From Prolixibacteraceae bacterium (lineage in GTDB: Bacteria; Bacteroidota; Bacteroidia; Bacteroidales; Prolixibacteraceae): DNA of 11,092 nucleotides. Positions within the stretch are counted from its first letter, which is position 1, and each line of letters begins with the position of its first letter. The DNA lies in assembly GCA_027451165.1 (NCBI GenBank), contig DAIDJX010000095.1:1-11092 (forward strand), in the 5' to 3' direction. Made by a program: the position numbers and the translations under genes. This document shows positions 1-7,402 of this stretch, in pieces. The notes under the pieces were generated by a model. It was not told the origin of the DNA. It saw only the letters and a program-made list of their open reading frames with translations, and made no database searches.

Positions 1-1097
1 TGAAGGAGTACGAGACCAAGATTTTAGGAGCGGAAGAGAAAATTCTGGAACTGGAAACACGGCTTTTCAATGAACTGGTGTATGCCCTTTCGGAATACAT
101 TGCTGCCATCCAGCTGAATGCCGGGTTGCTGGCCAGGATAGACTGCCTTCTCTCCTTCAGCGCCTGCGCCCGGGAGTACCACTATAACCGCCCCGAAATT
201 AATGAATCAACGGTACTGGAAATCAAGGCCGGACGGCATCCGGTGATTGAACGGCAGCTACCGGTTGGTGAGCAGTATATTGCCAACGACCTTTACCTCG
301 ACCAGGAGGATCAGCAGATCATCATCCTGACTGGTCCCAACATGGCCGGAAAGTCAGCCCTGCTGAGGCAAACCGCACTGATCGTACTGATGGCGCAAAT
401 GGGGAGCTTCGTCCCGGCAGATGCAGCCAAAATCGGCCTGGTGGATAAGATTTTTACGAGGGTAGGGGCTTCAGACAACATTTCATTGGGAGAATCTACC
501 TTTATGGTAGAGATGAATGAAGCGGCCAGCATCCTGAACAATGTTTCCCCGCGTAGCCTCATCCTGCTGGATGAGCTTGGCCGGGGCACCAGCACCTACG
601 ACGGCATCTCCATTGCCTGGTCGATTGTGGAATATTTGCATGAAAACCCGCGTGCCCGCGCAAAAACGCTGTTTGCCACCCATTACCATGAGCTGAATGA
701 AATGGAAAGCTCCTTCCCCAGGATCCGGAATTTCAATGTTTCCATCAAAGAGCTGGGTAACAAGGTGGTTTTCCTGCGGAAACTGGCTAAAGGCGGAAGT
801 AACCACAGCTTCGGGATCCATGTGGCAGCCATGGCGGGAATGCCCCGGAGTGTGGTGCAACGGGCCGAAGAAATCCTGAAACAGCTCGAGAGCAACCAGC
901 GGCAGGAAAAACTGGCCAAACCCCTGGAAAACATCGGTACCAACAGGGAAGGCATTCAGCTCAGCTTCTTCCAGTTGGACGATCCCGTGCTGAAGCAGAT
1001 CAGGGATGAAATAAAAAACCTGAACATCAATAATTTGACACCGCTGGAAGCGTTGAATAAGCTGAACGATATCAAGAAGCTGACCGGACTAAGATAA
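1..1097 (+). CDS. mutS: DNA mismatch repair protein MutS, C-terminal part (5' end outside window)
   Basis: MutS recognises mismatches and small loops in DNA and, using ATP, starts repair with MutL; it acts as a cytosolic dimer. The frame is open from base 3 (KEYETKILGAEEKILELE), so the gene continues to the left and the first internal GTG at 78 is not its start. Visible here are the end of the clamp/lever region, the Walker A motif GPNMAGKS (333-356), the signature segment with GASDNISLGESTFMVEM, the Walker B/D-loop LILLDELGRGTSTYDG (from 558), the switch histidines in FATHYHEL, and the C-terminal helix-turn-helix dimer region. The tail (LSFFQLDDPVL, then LNKLNDIKKL) has a form I associate with Bacteroidetes. 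All ATPase motifs in view are intact. Family assignment is very secure; only the missing N-terminal mismatch-binding half is unseen. Confidence 0.97.
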   Translation, partial: KEYETKILGAEEKILELETRLFNELVYALSEYIAAIQLNAGLLARIDCLLSFSACAREYHYNRPEINESTVLEIKAGRHPVIERQLPVGEQYIANDLYLDQEDQQIIILTGPNMAGKSALLRQTALIVLMAQMGSFVPADAAKIGLVDKIFTRVGASDNISLGESTFMVEMNEAASILNNVSPRSLILLDELGRGTSTYDGISIAWSIVEYLHENPRARAKTLFATHYHELNEMESSFPRIRNFNVSIKELGNKVVFLRKLAKGGSNHSFGIHVAAMAGMPRSVVQRAEEILKQLESNQRQEKLAKPLENIGTNREGIQLSFFQLDDPVLKQIRDEIKNLNINNLTPLEALNKLNDIKKLTGLR

Positions 1098-1108
1098 AAT
1101 CAAATATG

Positions 1109-1240
1109 TCGGATTTCGGATTTGAGATTTCGGATTTACCTGCGGACTCTCCTATCTTCAAATCCGAAATTGTACATCCGAAATCCGAAATTAAAATAAA
1201 TCCGAAATTGTAAATCCGAAATTGTAAATCCGAAATCCGA
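1109..1240. repeat. Imperfect 30-bp inverted repeat spanning the mutS downstream gap
   Basis: The left arm 1109-1138 (beginning TCGGATTTCGGATTTGAG) matches the reverse complement of the right arm 1211-1240 at 27 of 30 positions; the only differences are three bases in the middle (GAG versus ACA). Transcribed, this could form a long stem with a loop of about 72 nt. It starts 11 nt after the mutS stop and ends at the start of the next gene. No run of T follows the right arm, so it is not a classic intrinsic terminator. It may be a miniature mobile or REP-like element, or an RNA processing or attenuation structure. No clear target-site duplication is visible. Confidence 0.8.
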
Positions 1241-1243
1241 AAT
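1160..1243. repeat. Direct repeats of an AAATCCGAAATTGT unit
   Basis: A 32-nt segment at 1160-1191 recurs at 1212-1243 with one mismatch (C versus A at the 16th base). In between, at 1198-1211, sits a single 14-nt unit AAATCCGAAATTGT that is directly tandem with the next one at 1212-1225, followed by AAATCCGAAATCCGAAAT. The copy at 1160-1191 is also largely complementary to the left inverted arm at 1109-1138, so the left arm could pair with either of two downstream partners. The last copy runs into the annotated start codon of the following gene. Confidence 0.8.
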
Positions 1244-2114
1244 GAATAGAATGGAAACCTGGAAAATAGACAAAGCCCTGATCACTTCCGCCGGGCCTGA
1301 CCAGCGGACACTGCCCCTGCAGACACTGATTGACAAAAACAGGAAAAAACGGACAGTCCTCGAAATTCAGATCGATGAGATCCTTTCTGCCGGCATTGAC
1401 CGGGTTGGACTTGTCATTCATCCTGAAGATGAAGATCTTTTCCGCAAACATCTTCAGGTTTATGCCGGGAAAATGCAATTTATCCCGCAGAATGAACCTT
1501 TGGGTTATGGTCATGCTATTCTTTGTGCCACAGAATTTCTTGGTGGTGAGCCCTTCCTTCACCTGGTCGGCGACCATCTTTTTCTGAACCAGACAGGCGA
1601 CAACGTCGCTTTGCGGGTCATCCATGCGGCGCAGGAACAACAATGCGCTGTGTCGGGCGTTCAGCAAACCAGGGAATCACTGATCGGCAATTTCGGGACC
1701 ATCGGGGCGGAACGCTTCCAGGCTGCCTCAGACCTTTTCCGGATCACGAAGGTGGTAGAAAAACCGGTTCCATCTTTTGCAGAACACCACCTCCTGGTAC
1801 CAGGGATGCGAACCGGACATTATCTTTGTTTTTTTGGCGTTCACGTATTTTCTCCGGCATTGCTGCCCATTCTGCAGAAACAATACCAGGAAGCACCCAC
1901 TGCCCGGCTTGGGCTCAGTGACGCATTACATGAACTGGCGCGCACCACCAAATACCTGGCTTTGGAAAGCAACGACTGGCGTTTCGACATCGGCCAGGAT
2001 TACGGTTTGCTAAAAGCACAGATCGCCCTTTCCCTGACTGGTCCCGACCGTGACTTTTTGTTGACGGAATTGCTGCAGTTCTTTTTGGAAAGGGAAAAAC
2101 GGAACAACGACTGA
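1242..2114 (+). CDS. GalU-like sugar nucleotidyltransferase with an atypical glycine loop
   Basis: This is probably a cytosolic enzyme, or regulatory homologue, of the family that joins a sugar 1-phosphate to UTP or another NTP. The 290 residues have the order of GalU-type proteins: a first strand and loop (KALITSAGPDQRTLP, 11-25), EPLGYGHAILCA (85-96), a metal-site-like LVGDHLF (108-114), NFGTIG (150-155), VEKP (172-175) with the sugar-phosphate-contacting Lys174, and SDALHELA (226-233). The usual GxGTRxxP loop is changed to GPDQRTLP and the following PKE(M/L)LP segment is not recognisable, so catalysis is uncertain. The ATG at 1242 lies at the edge of the upstream repeat and the ATG at 1251 (METWKIDK) is an equally plausible start; neither has a clear Shine-Dalgarno sequence. 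It ends 3 nt before the large kinase/pyrophosphorylase gene, suggesting co-transcription and related substrates. The natural sugar cannot be told from sequence. Confidence 0.8.
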   Translation: MNRMETWKIDKALITSAGPDQRTLPLQTLIDKNRKKRTVLEIQIDEILSAGIDRVGLVIHPEDEDLFRKHLQVYAGKMQFIPQNEPLGYGHAILCATEFLGGEPFLHLVGDHLFLNQTGDNVALRVIHAAQEQQCAVSGVQQTRESLIGNFGTIGAERFQAASDLFRITKVVEKPVPSFAEHHLLVPGMRTGHYLCFFGVHVFSPALLPILQKQYQEAPTARLGLSDALHELARTTKYLALESNDWRFDIGQDYGLLKAQIALSLTGPDRDFLLTELLQFFLEREKRNND

Positions 2115-2117
2115 TCC

Positions 2118-5100
2118 ATGGGCATACTGGTAAACATTATCACCTCCGGAAAGCCGGAAGTCCGGGATCAGGCCATTGAAAACATCTGCGCCGGAATGAC
2201 AGCCGCAGAACTTCTTGGAGAATGCGGTGAACTGGAATTGTTCAGAAAAAACAACCGGAACCTTTACCACAAGGTCAGAGCGTTATTTTTCCTGTACGTA
2301 ATACACAGGTATTATTTACTTTTCCTGCCGGAAACGGGCTCCGGGGCCTTAGTCCCCTTTTCAGTCTGGGAACATATCCTGAATCGCCGTTTTGAGGAAG
2401 CCATCGCCTGTTTGCTGGAGATTCAGCAGTTAAAAGGTCTTAACCAGGGCGTTTCGAGCGCTTTGGCTGATGCTTACCGGAAGTTGGGGTTTCAAACCCT
2501 GACTGAGCAAGTCCAGCAAAGTGTCCGCAGTACCACCGGCAACAATTGGATGTTCAGGGTAGGCCATCCATTGGACCACCCTCTTGTCTTCCGGAAGGAA
2601 ATGGTCACCAAAGATGAAATTGCCGGCACCTACCCGGTAATCCGGGAAGCTACCCCCGTCAGAATGGACCTGTCACACAGTTGCTGGAGCGATATTTTCT
2701 TCCTCGGAATGGATTTCCCGGAAGGTGCCAGGGTGCTGAATATTTCCGTAGACCTGTGCATTTCCGGAGAAGAAGAAACGCCCGTTCCCCCTGTGGAAGC
2801 TTGCCTGCGGGTGATCGATGAACCGGTGATCCGCCTCGTGAGCACTGATCTGGAAAGTATGGTCACCATCACCAATATCGCTTCCCTGTTCAATTTTGCA
2901 GAGGATTACCTCGGATTGCTCAAAGCAGCGGTGATAGCTTCCGGACTTGTACCTCCCGGTATGGAAGGACTGAACATGCCGGTTTCGTTGGTGCTGGATC
3001 GACTGGTGGGACCCGGACTGGGTTTTGAACTGGTGAGCCAGGTCAATAACATTCCCAAAGGATCCCGACTGGCCGTTTCAACGACCTTGCTGGCTTCCCT
3101 GATTACCGCCTGTATGCGGGCTTCCCGGCAAACGCGGCATATTAGCGGTGGACTAATAGAAGAAGAACGCCGGCTGGTGGCCTCCAGGGCCATCCTGGGT
3201 GAATGGCTGGGTGGTTCCGGAGGGGGTTGGCAGGATTCAGGAGGTGTATGGCCGGGGATCAAAATCATCAGCGGTGAGAAAGCCCATCCGGGAGACCCTG
3301 AATTTGGGATCAGCATTGGCAGATTGCTACCTACGCATAAAATTCTTCATTTTGAGGATGTTTCCGGAGAGACCCGGGAAAATCTGCAGAATTCACTGGT
3401 GGTGGTACATGGCGGAATGGCCCAGAATGTAGGGCCTATCCTGGAAATGGTAACGGAAAAGTACCTGCTTCGTTCAGAAAAGGAGTGGAAAGCCCGACGT
3501 ACAGCTATGGCAATTTTCGATGAACTGGCCGGTCTGCTGAAAGAGGGAGATATCCGCAAACTGGGCGAACTGACCCAACGCAATTTTGATGGTCCCGTCA
3601 GTACTATCATACCTGCGGTGACCAATGCCTATACGGAAAGCCTGATTGCTTCATCGAAGGAGAAGTTTGGTAGCGCTTTCTGGGGCTTCTGGATGATGGG
3701 CGGTATGTCGGGCGGTGGCATGGGGTTCATCTTTGATCCTAAAGTAAAAAATGAGGCTAAAGAATGGCTTTTGCATACAATGCTCCGGGAAAAGAAACGC
3801 CTGGAAAAAGCCCTTCCCTTTGCCATGGATCCGGTGGTGTATGATTTCCGGATCAACGAAAAGGGCACCACGGGTACCCTTATGAAAGGGGAAGAAGCCC
3901 TGATGCCCTTGAAATATTATACCTTGGTAGCTCCGCTTCTGTTGAAAAAAGAAATGACCCAACTGTCGCCTGGAAGCAGAAAGGAGTTGGAATTGCTGGG
4001 AAAAGTGAGCAGAACCCGCGGAATGTATAAACAACTGATGTCGGAATTGTTCGTCAGGATGGTTCCGCAACAGTTTCAGAAAAATGAGCGGCTGCTTACC
4101 CTTTCCGAATTGCTGGATGCCACAGGATTCAGCAAAACCATGCATGAGGAAATCAAGGCAGAATTGAAGGCAGGCAGGATAGGCCTGGCCAGGAACAGAC
4201 TGCCTGTCAGTGTAAAAATTACAGACCCTCAATCAGAAGAGGTTATCAGGGCTGTTTCCTCAAGACCTGAAGTTGAAAAGAGAGCAGGGGAGGAAGCACT
4301 CCGTAAAAGGGAACTGGCCATTGTTACCCTGGCAGGTGGGGTGGGCAGCCGTTGGAGCCAGGGTGCCGGAATTGTTAAAGCCCTGCATCCTTTTTATCGT
4401 TTTTCGGGCACACACAGGAATTTCCTCGATGTACACCTGGCAAAGAACCGGAAGATCAGCCGGGAATATGGCGAACCCGTTCAGCATGTGTTTACAACCA
4501 GCTACCTGACTCATTCCGCTATGGCGCAATACCTGGCATCCACAGGTTCCGGGGAAAAGGACGGGTTGTTCCTTTCTCCCGGAAGATTTGTGGGCTTGCG
4601 GCTTCACCCGATGGAGCGGGATCTCCGTTTCTACTGGAATGAAATGTCGCACCAGGTGCTCGACCAGCAGAAGCAAAAAATGGCGGAAAACCTCCAGAAC
4701 ACGCTCATCAACTGGACCCGTCAGATGGGGGAAGGGGATGATTATACCGACAATGAACCGGAACAGTGTATCCACCCTGTGGGCCACTGGTTCGAAATTC
4801 CCAATCTGCTCCTGAACGGCACCCTACAGCGGATGTTGAGGCAGAATCCCAACCTCCGCTACCTGATGGTACACAATGTAGATACGCTGGGAGCCACTGC
4901 CGATCCGGCCATGCTGGGTTTACATTTGGCCAGCGGTCACCACATGACCGTGGAGGTGATCTCCCGGTGGATGGATGACCGCGGCGGCGGACTAGCCCGG
5001 GTGAACGGTCTGCTGCGGCTGGTCGAGGGCCTGGCACTCCCGGATGAAGAAGCTGAATTTAACCTGAGCTATTACAATACCAATACCTTCTGGATCACTG

Positions 5101-5435
5101 TTGATGAGCTGCTCCGGGTGTTCGGGCTTAGCCGGAATGACCTCGATAACCCGTCTCTGGTGACAGCGGGAATTCTGGAAATGAGCCGCAGTATGCCCAG
5201 CTATATTACCATCAAGGAAGTGAAAAAACGCTGGGGGAAAGGCCAGGAAGACATTTTCCCGGTTACCCAGTTCGAGAAATTGTGGGGAGATATGACAGCT
5301 TTGCCCGATTTCCGTACCGGCTATGCAGAAGTTCCCCGGCGACGTGGACAACAGCTTAAAGAAATTGCGCAGCTCGACGGCTGGATAAAAGACGGATCGG
5401 CGGAATATGTAAATGGCCTTTGTTCGTGGGAATGA
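2118..5435 (+). CDS. Fused GHMP sugar kinase-like and UDPGP-type pyrophosphorylase protein
   Basis: This 1105-aa protein probably phosphorylates a free sugar at C1 and converts the phosphate to a nucleotide sugar. Residues 1-135 are helical and of unknown function. Residues about 178-580 resemble the kinase half of Fkp (fucokinase): PVRMDLSHSCWSD (180-192), IPKGSRLAVSTT (312-323), GGGWQDSGGVWPGIK (368-382) with the likely catalytic Asp373, and GGMSGGGMGF (528-537). Residues about 730-1075 resemble UDPGP-family pyrophosphorylases: LAGGVGSRW (738-746), Lys754, NFLD (768-771), FVGLRLHPMERDLRF (824-838), GHWFEIPNLL (889-898), NVDTLGATADPAML (920-933) and NTNTFW (987-992). The ATP loop, normally GSGLGTSS in Fkp-like kinases, reads GSRLAVST, so kinase activity is doubtful although Asp373 is kept. 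The ATG lies 3 nt after the upstream gene's stop. Family calls are firm; the sugar and nucleotide are unknown. Confidence 0.85.
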   Translation: MGILVNIITSGKPEVRDQAIENICAGMTAAELLGECGELELFRKNNRNLYHKVRALFFLYVIHRYYLLFLPETGSGALVPFSVWEHILNRRFEEAIACLLEIQQLKGLNQGVSSALADAYRKLGFQTLTEQVQQSVRSTTGNNWMFRVGHPLDHPLVFRKEMVTKDEIAGTYPVIREATPVRMDLSHSCWSDIFFLGMDFPEGARVLNISVDLCISGEEETPVPPVEACLRVIDEPVIRLVSTDLESMVTITNIASLFNFAEDYLGLLKAAVIASGLVPPGMEGLNMPVSLVLDRLVGPGLGFELVSQVNNIPKGSRLAVSTTLLASLITACMRASRQTRHISGGLIEEERRLVASRAILGEWLGGSGGGWQDSGGVWPGIKIISGEKAHPGDPEFGISIGRLLPTHKILHFEDVSGETRENLQNSLVVVHGGMAQNVGPILEMVTEKYLLRSEKEWKARRTAMAIFDELAGLLKEGDIRKLGELTQRNFDGPVSTIIPAVTNAYTESLIASSKEKFGSAFWGFWMMGGMSGGGMGFIFDPKVKNEAKEWLLHTMLREKKRLEKALPFAMDPVVYDFRINEKGTTGTLMKGEEALMPLKYYTLVAPLLLKKEMTQLSPGSRKELELLGKVSRTRGMYKQLMSELFVRMVPQQFQKNERLLTLSELLDATGFSKTMHEEIKAELKAGRIGLARNRLPVSVKITDPQSEEVIRAVSSRPEVEKRAGEEALRKRELAIVTLAGGVGSRWSQGAGIVKALHPFYRFSGTHRNFLDVHLAKNRKISREYGEPVQHVFTTSYLTHSAMAQYLASTGSGEKDGLFLSPGRFVGLRLHPMERDLRFYWNEMSHQVLDQQKQKMAENLQNTLINWTRQMGEGDDYTDNEPEQCIHPVGHWFEIPNLLLNGTLQRMLRQNPNLRYLMVHNVDTLGATADPAMLGLHLASGHHMTVEVISRWMDDRGGGLARVNGLLRLVEGLALPDEEAEFNLSYYNTNTFWITVDELLRVFGLSRNDLDNPSLVTAGILEMSRSMPSYITIKEVKKRWGKGQEDIFPVTQFEKLWGDMTALPDFRTGYAEVPRRRGQQLKEIAQLDGWIKDGSAEYVNGLCSWE

Positions 5436-5495
5436 CCAGACATTCAGGATGAGTATTTCTGAGATGATCGAAAATCAATTAACACCATAACAGTC
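5436..5495. other. Short gap after the plus-strand sugar-activation genes
   Basis: These 60 bases hold no gene. I looked for a hairpin followed by a T run that could end transcription of the upstream pair and found none. No convincing Bacteroidetes-type promoter (TTTG followed by TAnnTTTG) is visible either. Confidence 0.4.
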
Positions 5496-5597
5496 ATGAA
5501 TACCGGTAAGATCACGCGCAGGCAAATGCTGGCCACAGCTGCTGCCGGAACCATCGGAACCCTTGCCGGGCCAAAACGTACTAAAGTCATTGAATAA
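5496..5597 (+). pseudogene. Orphan Tat signal peptide, remnant of an exported protein
   Basis: The ATG at 5496 opens a 33-codon frame ending in TAA at 5595-5597. It has a short polar start (MNTGKI), the twin-arginine motif TRRQML (residues 7-12), a mildly hydrophobic Ala/Gly/Thr stretch (ATAAAGTIGTLAG, 13-25) and then a charged tail (PKRTKVIE). This is what the first 25-30 residues of a Tat-exported protein look like, but no mature domain follows. The frame stops 3 nt before the stop codon of the convergent terpene cyclase gene, so the rest of the original gene appears to have been lost by deletion or rearrangement. A real micro-protein is possible but less likely. Chance is an alternative, though the RR motif, the hydrophobic stretch and their spacing together make it improbable. 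Confidence 0.55.
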
Positions 5598-5600
5598 AGG

Positions 5601-7397
5601 TTATTTACCCTTCCAGGATTCTTTCGTCCTCCTTAAAGCTTCGGTATAACAGACCAGGGGGTACATTATTTCATCATACCAAAGGAGGGCAAAGTACAGT
5701 CCGATGGGAGATGCGTGCAGGGATTTCTGATTACCAAGCCATTGTAACCCTTTTTTACACGCCTCCTGATGGTTCAGCGTGAGGGCAGCAACTGCCAGAG
5801 CTGTTTCTTCAATGGTTCCCGGAACACCCTTCTTCCCCCCCCAGCTTCCGTCCGGGTTTTGCATACTGATCAGGTAGTGCTCAGCCTTTTTCACCATGGA
5901 AAGCAGGCGGTCCGGGAAATAATTTTGAAGTACGTTTGATTTCAGACCGTCAAGGAGATAAGTGCAAACCCTTGCCGTACCGTATACCGGGTTGGTCTGG
6001 TCGTCGGTCAGCTGATTGCCGAACCACAAAGGGATCCACGATCCATCGGCATGTTGGTGTGTTTCAAGGTACCGGATCGCTTTGCTGATGCTCTTACCCA
6101 TTTTAATTTTTGTGCCCTGGTCAATTTTGCTTCCCAACCGGCTATGGGTTTTGGAGAGGGCCAACAGGGCATGGCCGGTCAGGTCGGCGCAGCTCTTGTC
6201 GAAGGGAAGCCGCCCCCAGCCTTTGCAGAAAGTAGGGAATCCCCCGTCAGAATTCTGCAAACCAGTCAGCCAACGGCATCCGTTGATAAGGGCTTCTTCT
6301 TCCCGCTTTGTCCCGGTATATAATTCCAGCAGGGCAAGCAGGGCGCCCGGCGTGTCGTCGGCATCGGGCACCGAGCCTGAATAACTGGTCCATCCCCAGC
6401 CTCCCGGTTTTGCCCCGTTGAAAGGATGGATATCCTGGTACTGAAGACTGAGCAAATGTTCCCTGAGCCTGCTTTTCTGGTCCTTGGCCAGGGGGTTATC
6501 CGGATCGTTTGCCAAGGCTTTCACAGACAGGGTAGTAACCCAGGTGGAAAGGTCGGTGTCAATTGGCCAGCTTCCATCTTCCCGCTGTTGCCGGCGTAAG
6601 AATTCTGTTCCTTTTCTCACCGTAAGGTTAGCGGGTTTACCGGAAGCCACCAGACACATCGCAACAAAACCCGTCAGCGGAATCGCTTCCAGAAATCCCC
6701 CGCTTTCCGGTACCAGGCTGTTCAGCTTCCGGATGGCTGGATCAATGAACAGGTTCCTGACTGACAGGAAACTGAACTTTCCTTTTTTCTTTCTTGTATA
6801 CAGATAAATACCGACCCCGATCAGTGCAGGCAGCGCATAGCTCACCATCCTCAGGTTCAGGAACCGGAAGAAGGAGGTTGGTAAGAGCGTCAGTTCAAAC
6901 GGGAGCCCCGGAATCTTCCTAAGGGAAGAGGATGAAATGACCCCGCTAAGGTGAAGCATGGAGAGGATAGGTACTGAAAAAGTCAGGTCTTTTCCATAAA
7001 AATTGAGTACCGACCGGGTAATTGTCAGGGGATCGGAAGTAATGCCCCTGGCGTTAAGCCAGGCTTCCATTTGTTTCAGCGTGGTGGTGCCGTTACCGTT
7101 CACCTGGCAGCAGGTGATGGCGGCGTAGCAGAGCAAGGTCGTACTGACGTTGCCCGTCGATTCCGGGGTGTCGCCAAAACTTCCGTCCTCATTGATGTTC
7201 TTCAGCAACCAGTCATAACCAGATGTAATCTGCGGAAAGTCATCCCGCTGGTTCACTGTTTTCAGGGCCACGATGGCTACGGCAGTGGCCAGGGCGCTGC
7301 CCGACAAACGGCCTGTCCAGTATCCTTCCGGGTTCATTTCAGCGATCAGCAGACTGGCCAACCGCTTGAATTCCTGATCTGTAGTTGCTTTGTCCAT
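5601..7397 (-). CDS. Class II terpene cyclase of the squalene-hopene cyclase superfamily
   Basis: Enzymes of this superfamily protonate a polyprene and fold it into rings, usually at the membrane surface. The 598 residues (SHC is typically about 630) carry five QW-like repeats: NINEDGSFGDTPEST (67-81), QREDGSWPIDTDLSTW (271-286), QNSDGGFPTF (381-390), HQHADGSWIP (447-456) and QNPDGSWGG (513-521). The catalytic motif is PDADDTPGA (344-352), matching the DxDDTA of SHC, with Asp347 in the place of the proton donor. A hydrophobic stretch at 184-200 followed by RKKKGK (202-207) may be a membrane anchor. FDKSCADLTGHALLAL (399-414) fits a subfamily I recall, unverified, from Planctomycetes and others. 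The start lies 5 nt after the upstream gene's stop, with AAAGG directly before the ATG. The substrate is unknown: squalene is possible, but the neighbouring prenyl synthetase and absence of a squalene synthase in view leave other polyprenes open. Confidence 0.85.
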   Translation of the reverse strand: MDKATTDQEFKRLASLLIAEMNPEGYWTGRLSGSALATAVAIVALKTVNQRDDFPQITSGYDWLLKNINEDGSFGDTPESTGNVSTTLLCYAAITCCQVNGNGTTTLKQMEAWLNARGITSDPLTITRSVLNFYGKDLTFSVPILSMLHLSGVISSSSLRKIPGLPFELTLLPTSFFRFLNLRMVSYALPALIGVGIYLYTRKKKGKFSFLSVRNLFIDPAIRKLNSLVPESGGFLEAIPLTGFVAMCLVASGKPANLTVRKGTEFLRRQQREDGSWPIDTDLSTWVTTLSVKALANDPDNPLAKDQKSRLREHLLSLQYQDIHPFNGAKPGGWGWTSYSGSVPDADDTPGALLALLELYTGTKREEEALINGCRWLTGLQNSDGGFPTFCKGWGRLPFDKSCADLTGHALLALSKTHSRLGSKIDQGTKIKMGKSISKAIRYLETHQHADGSWIPLWFGNQLTDDQTNPVYGTARVCTYLLDGLKSNVLQNYFPDRLLSMVKKAEHYLISMQNPDGSWGGKKGVPGTIEETALAVAALTLNHQEACKKGLQWLGNQKSLHASPIGLYFALLWYDEIMYPLVCYTEALRRTKESWKGK

Positions 7398-7402
7398 CCT
7401 TT

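Noticed and set aside
78..80. GTG at 78 as a start for a short MutS-like protein
   Set aside because: The same frame is open and MutS-like from base 3 to the window edge, so this is an internal valine codon.
1109..1243. Possible CRISPR array
   Set aside because: Units are 14-32 nt, occur in both orientations, and have no unique spacers of constant length; no cas genes are nearby.
1191..1667. Minus-strand open frame of 158 codons covering the repeat block
   Set aside because: Its C-terminus is a translation of the low-complexity repeat (FGFRIYNFGF-like) and the rest is antisense to the nucleotidyltransferase gene.
3651..4787. Two long open frames on the minus strand (3651-4232 and 4260-4787)
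   Set aside because: Both lie wholly inside the 1105-codon kinase/pyrophosphorylase gene, whose frame has clear family motifs; the antisense translations show no recognisable domain.
5436..5600. Bidirectional terminator between the convergent operons
   Set aside because: GGAACC occurs twice as a direct repeat inside the Tat remnant, but I find no stem followed by a T run on either strand.
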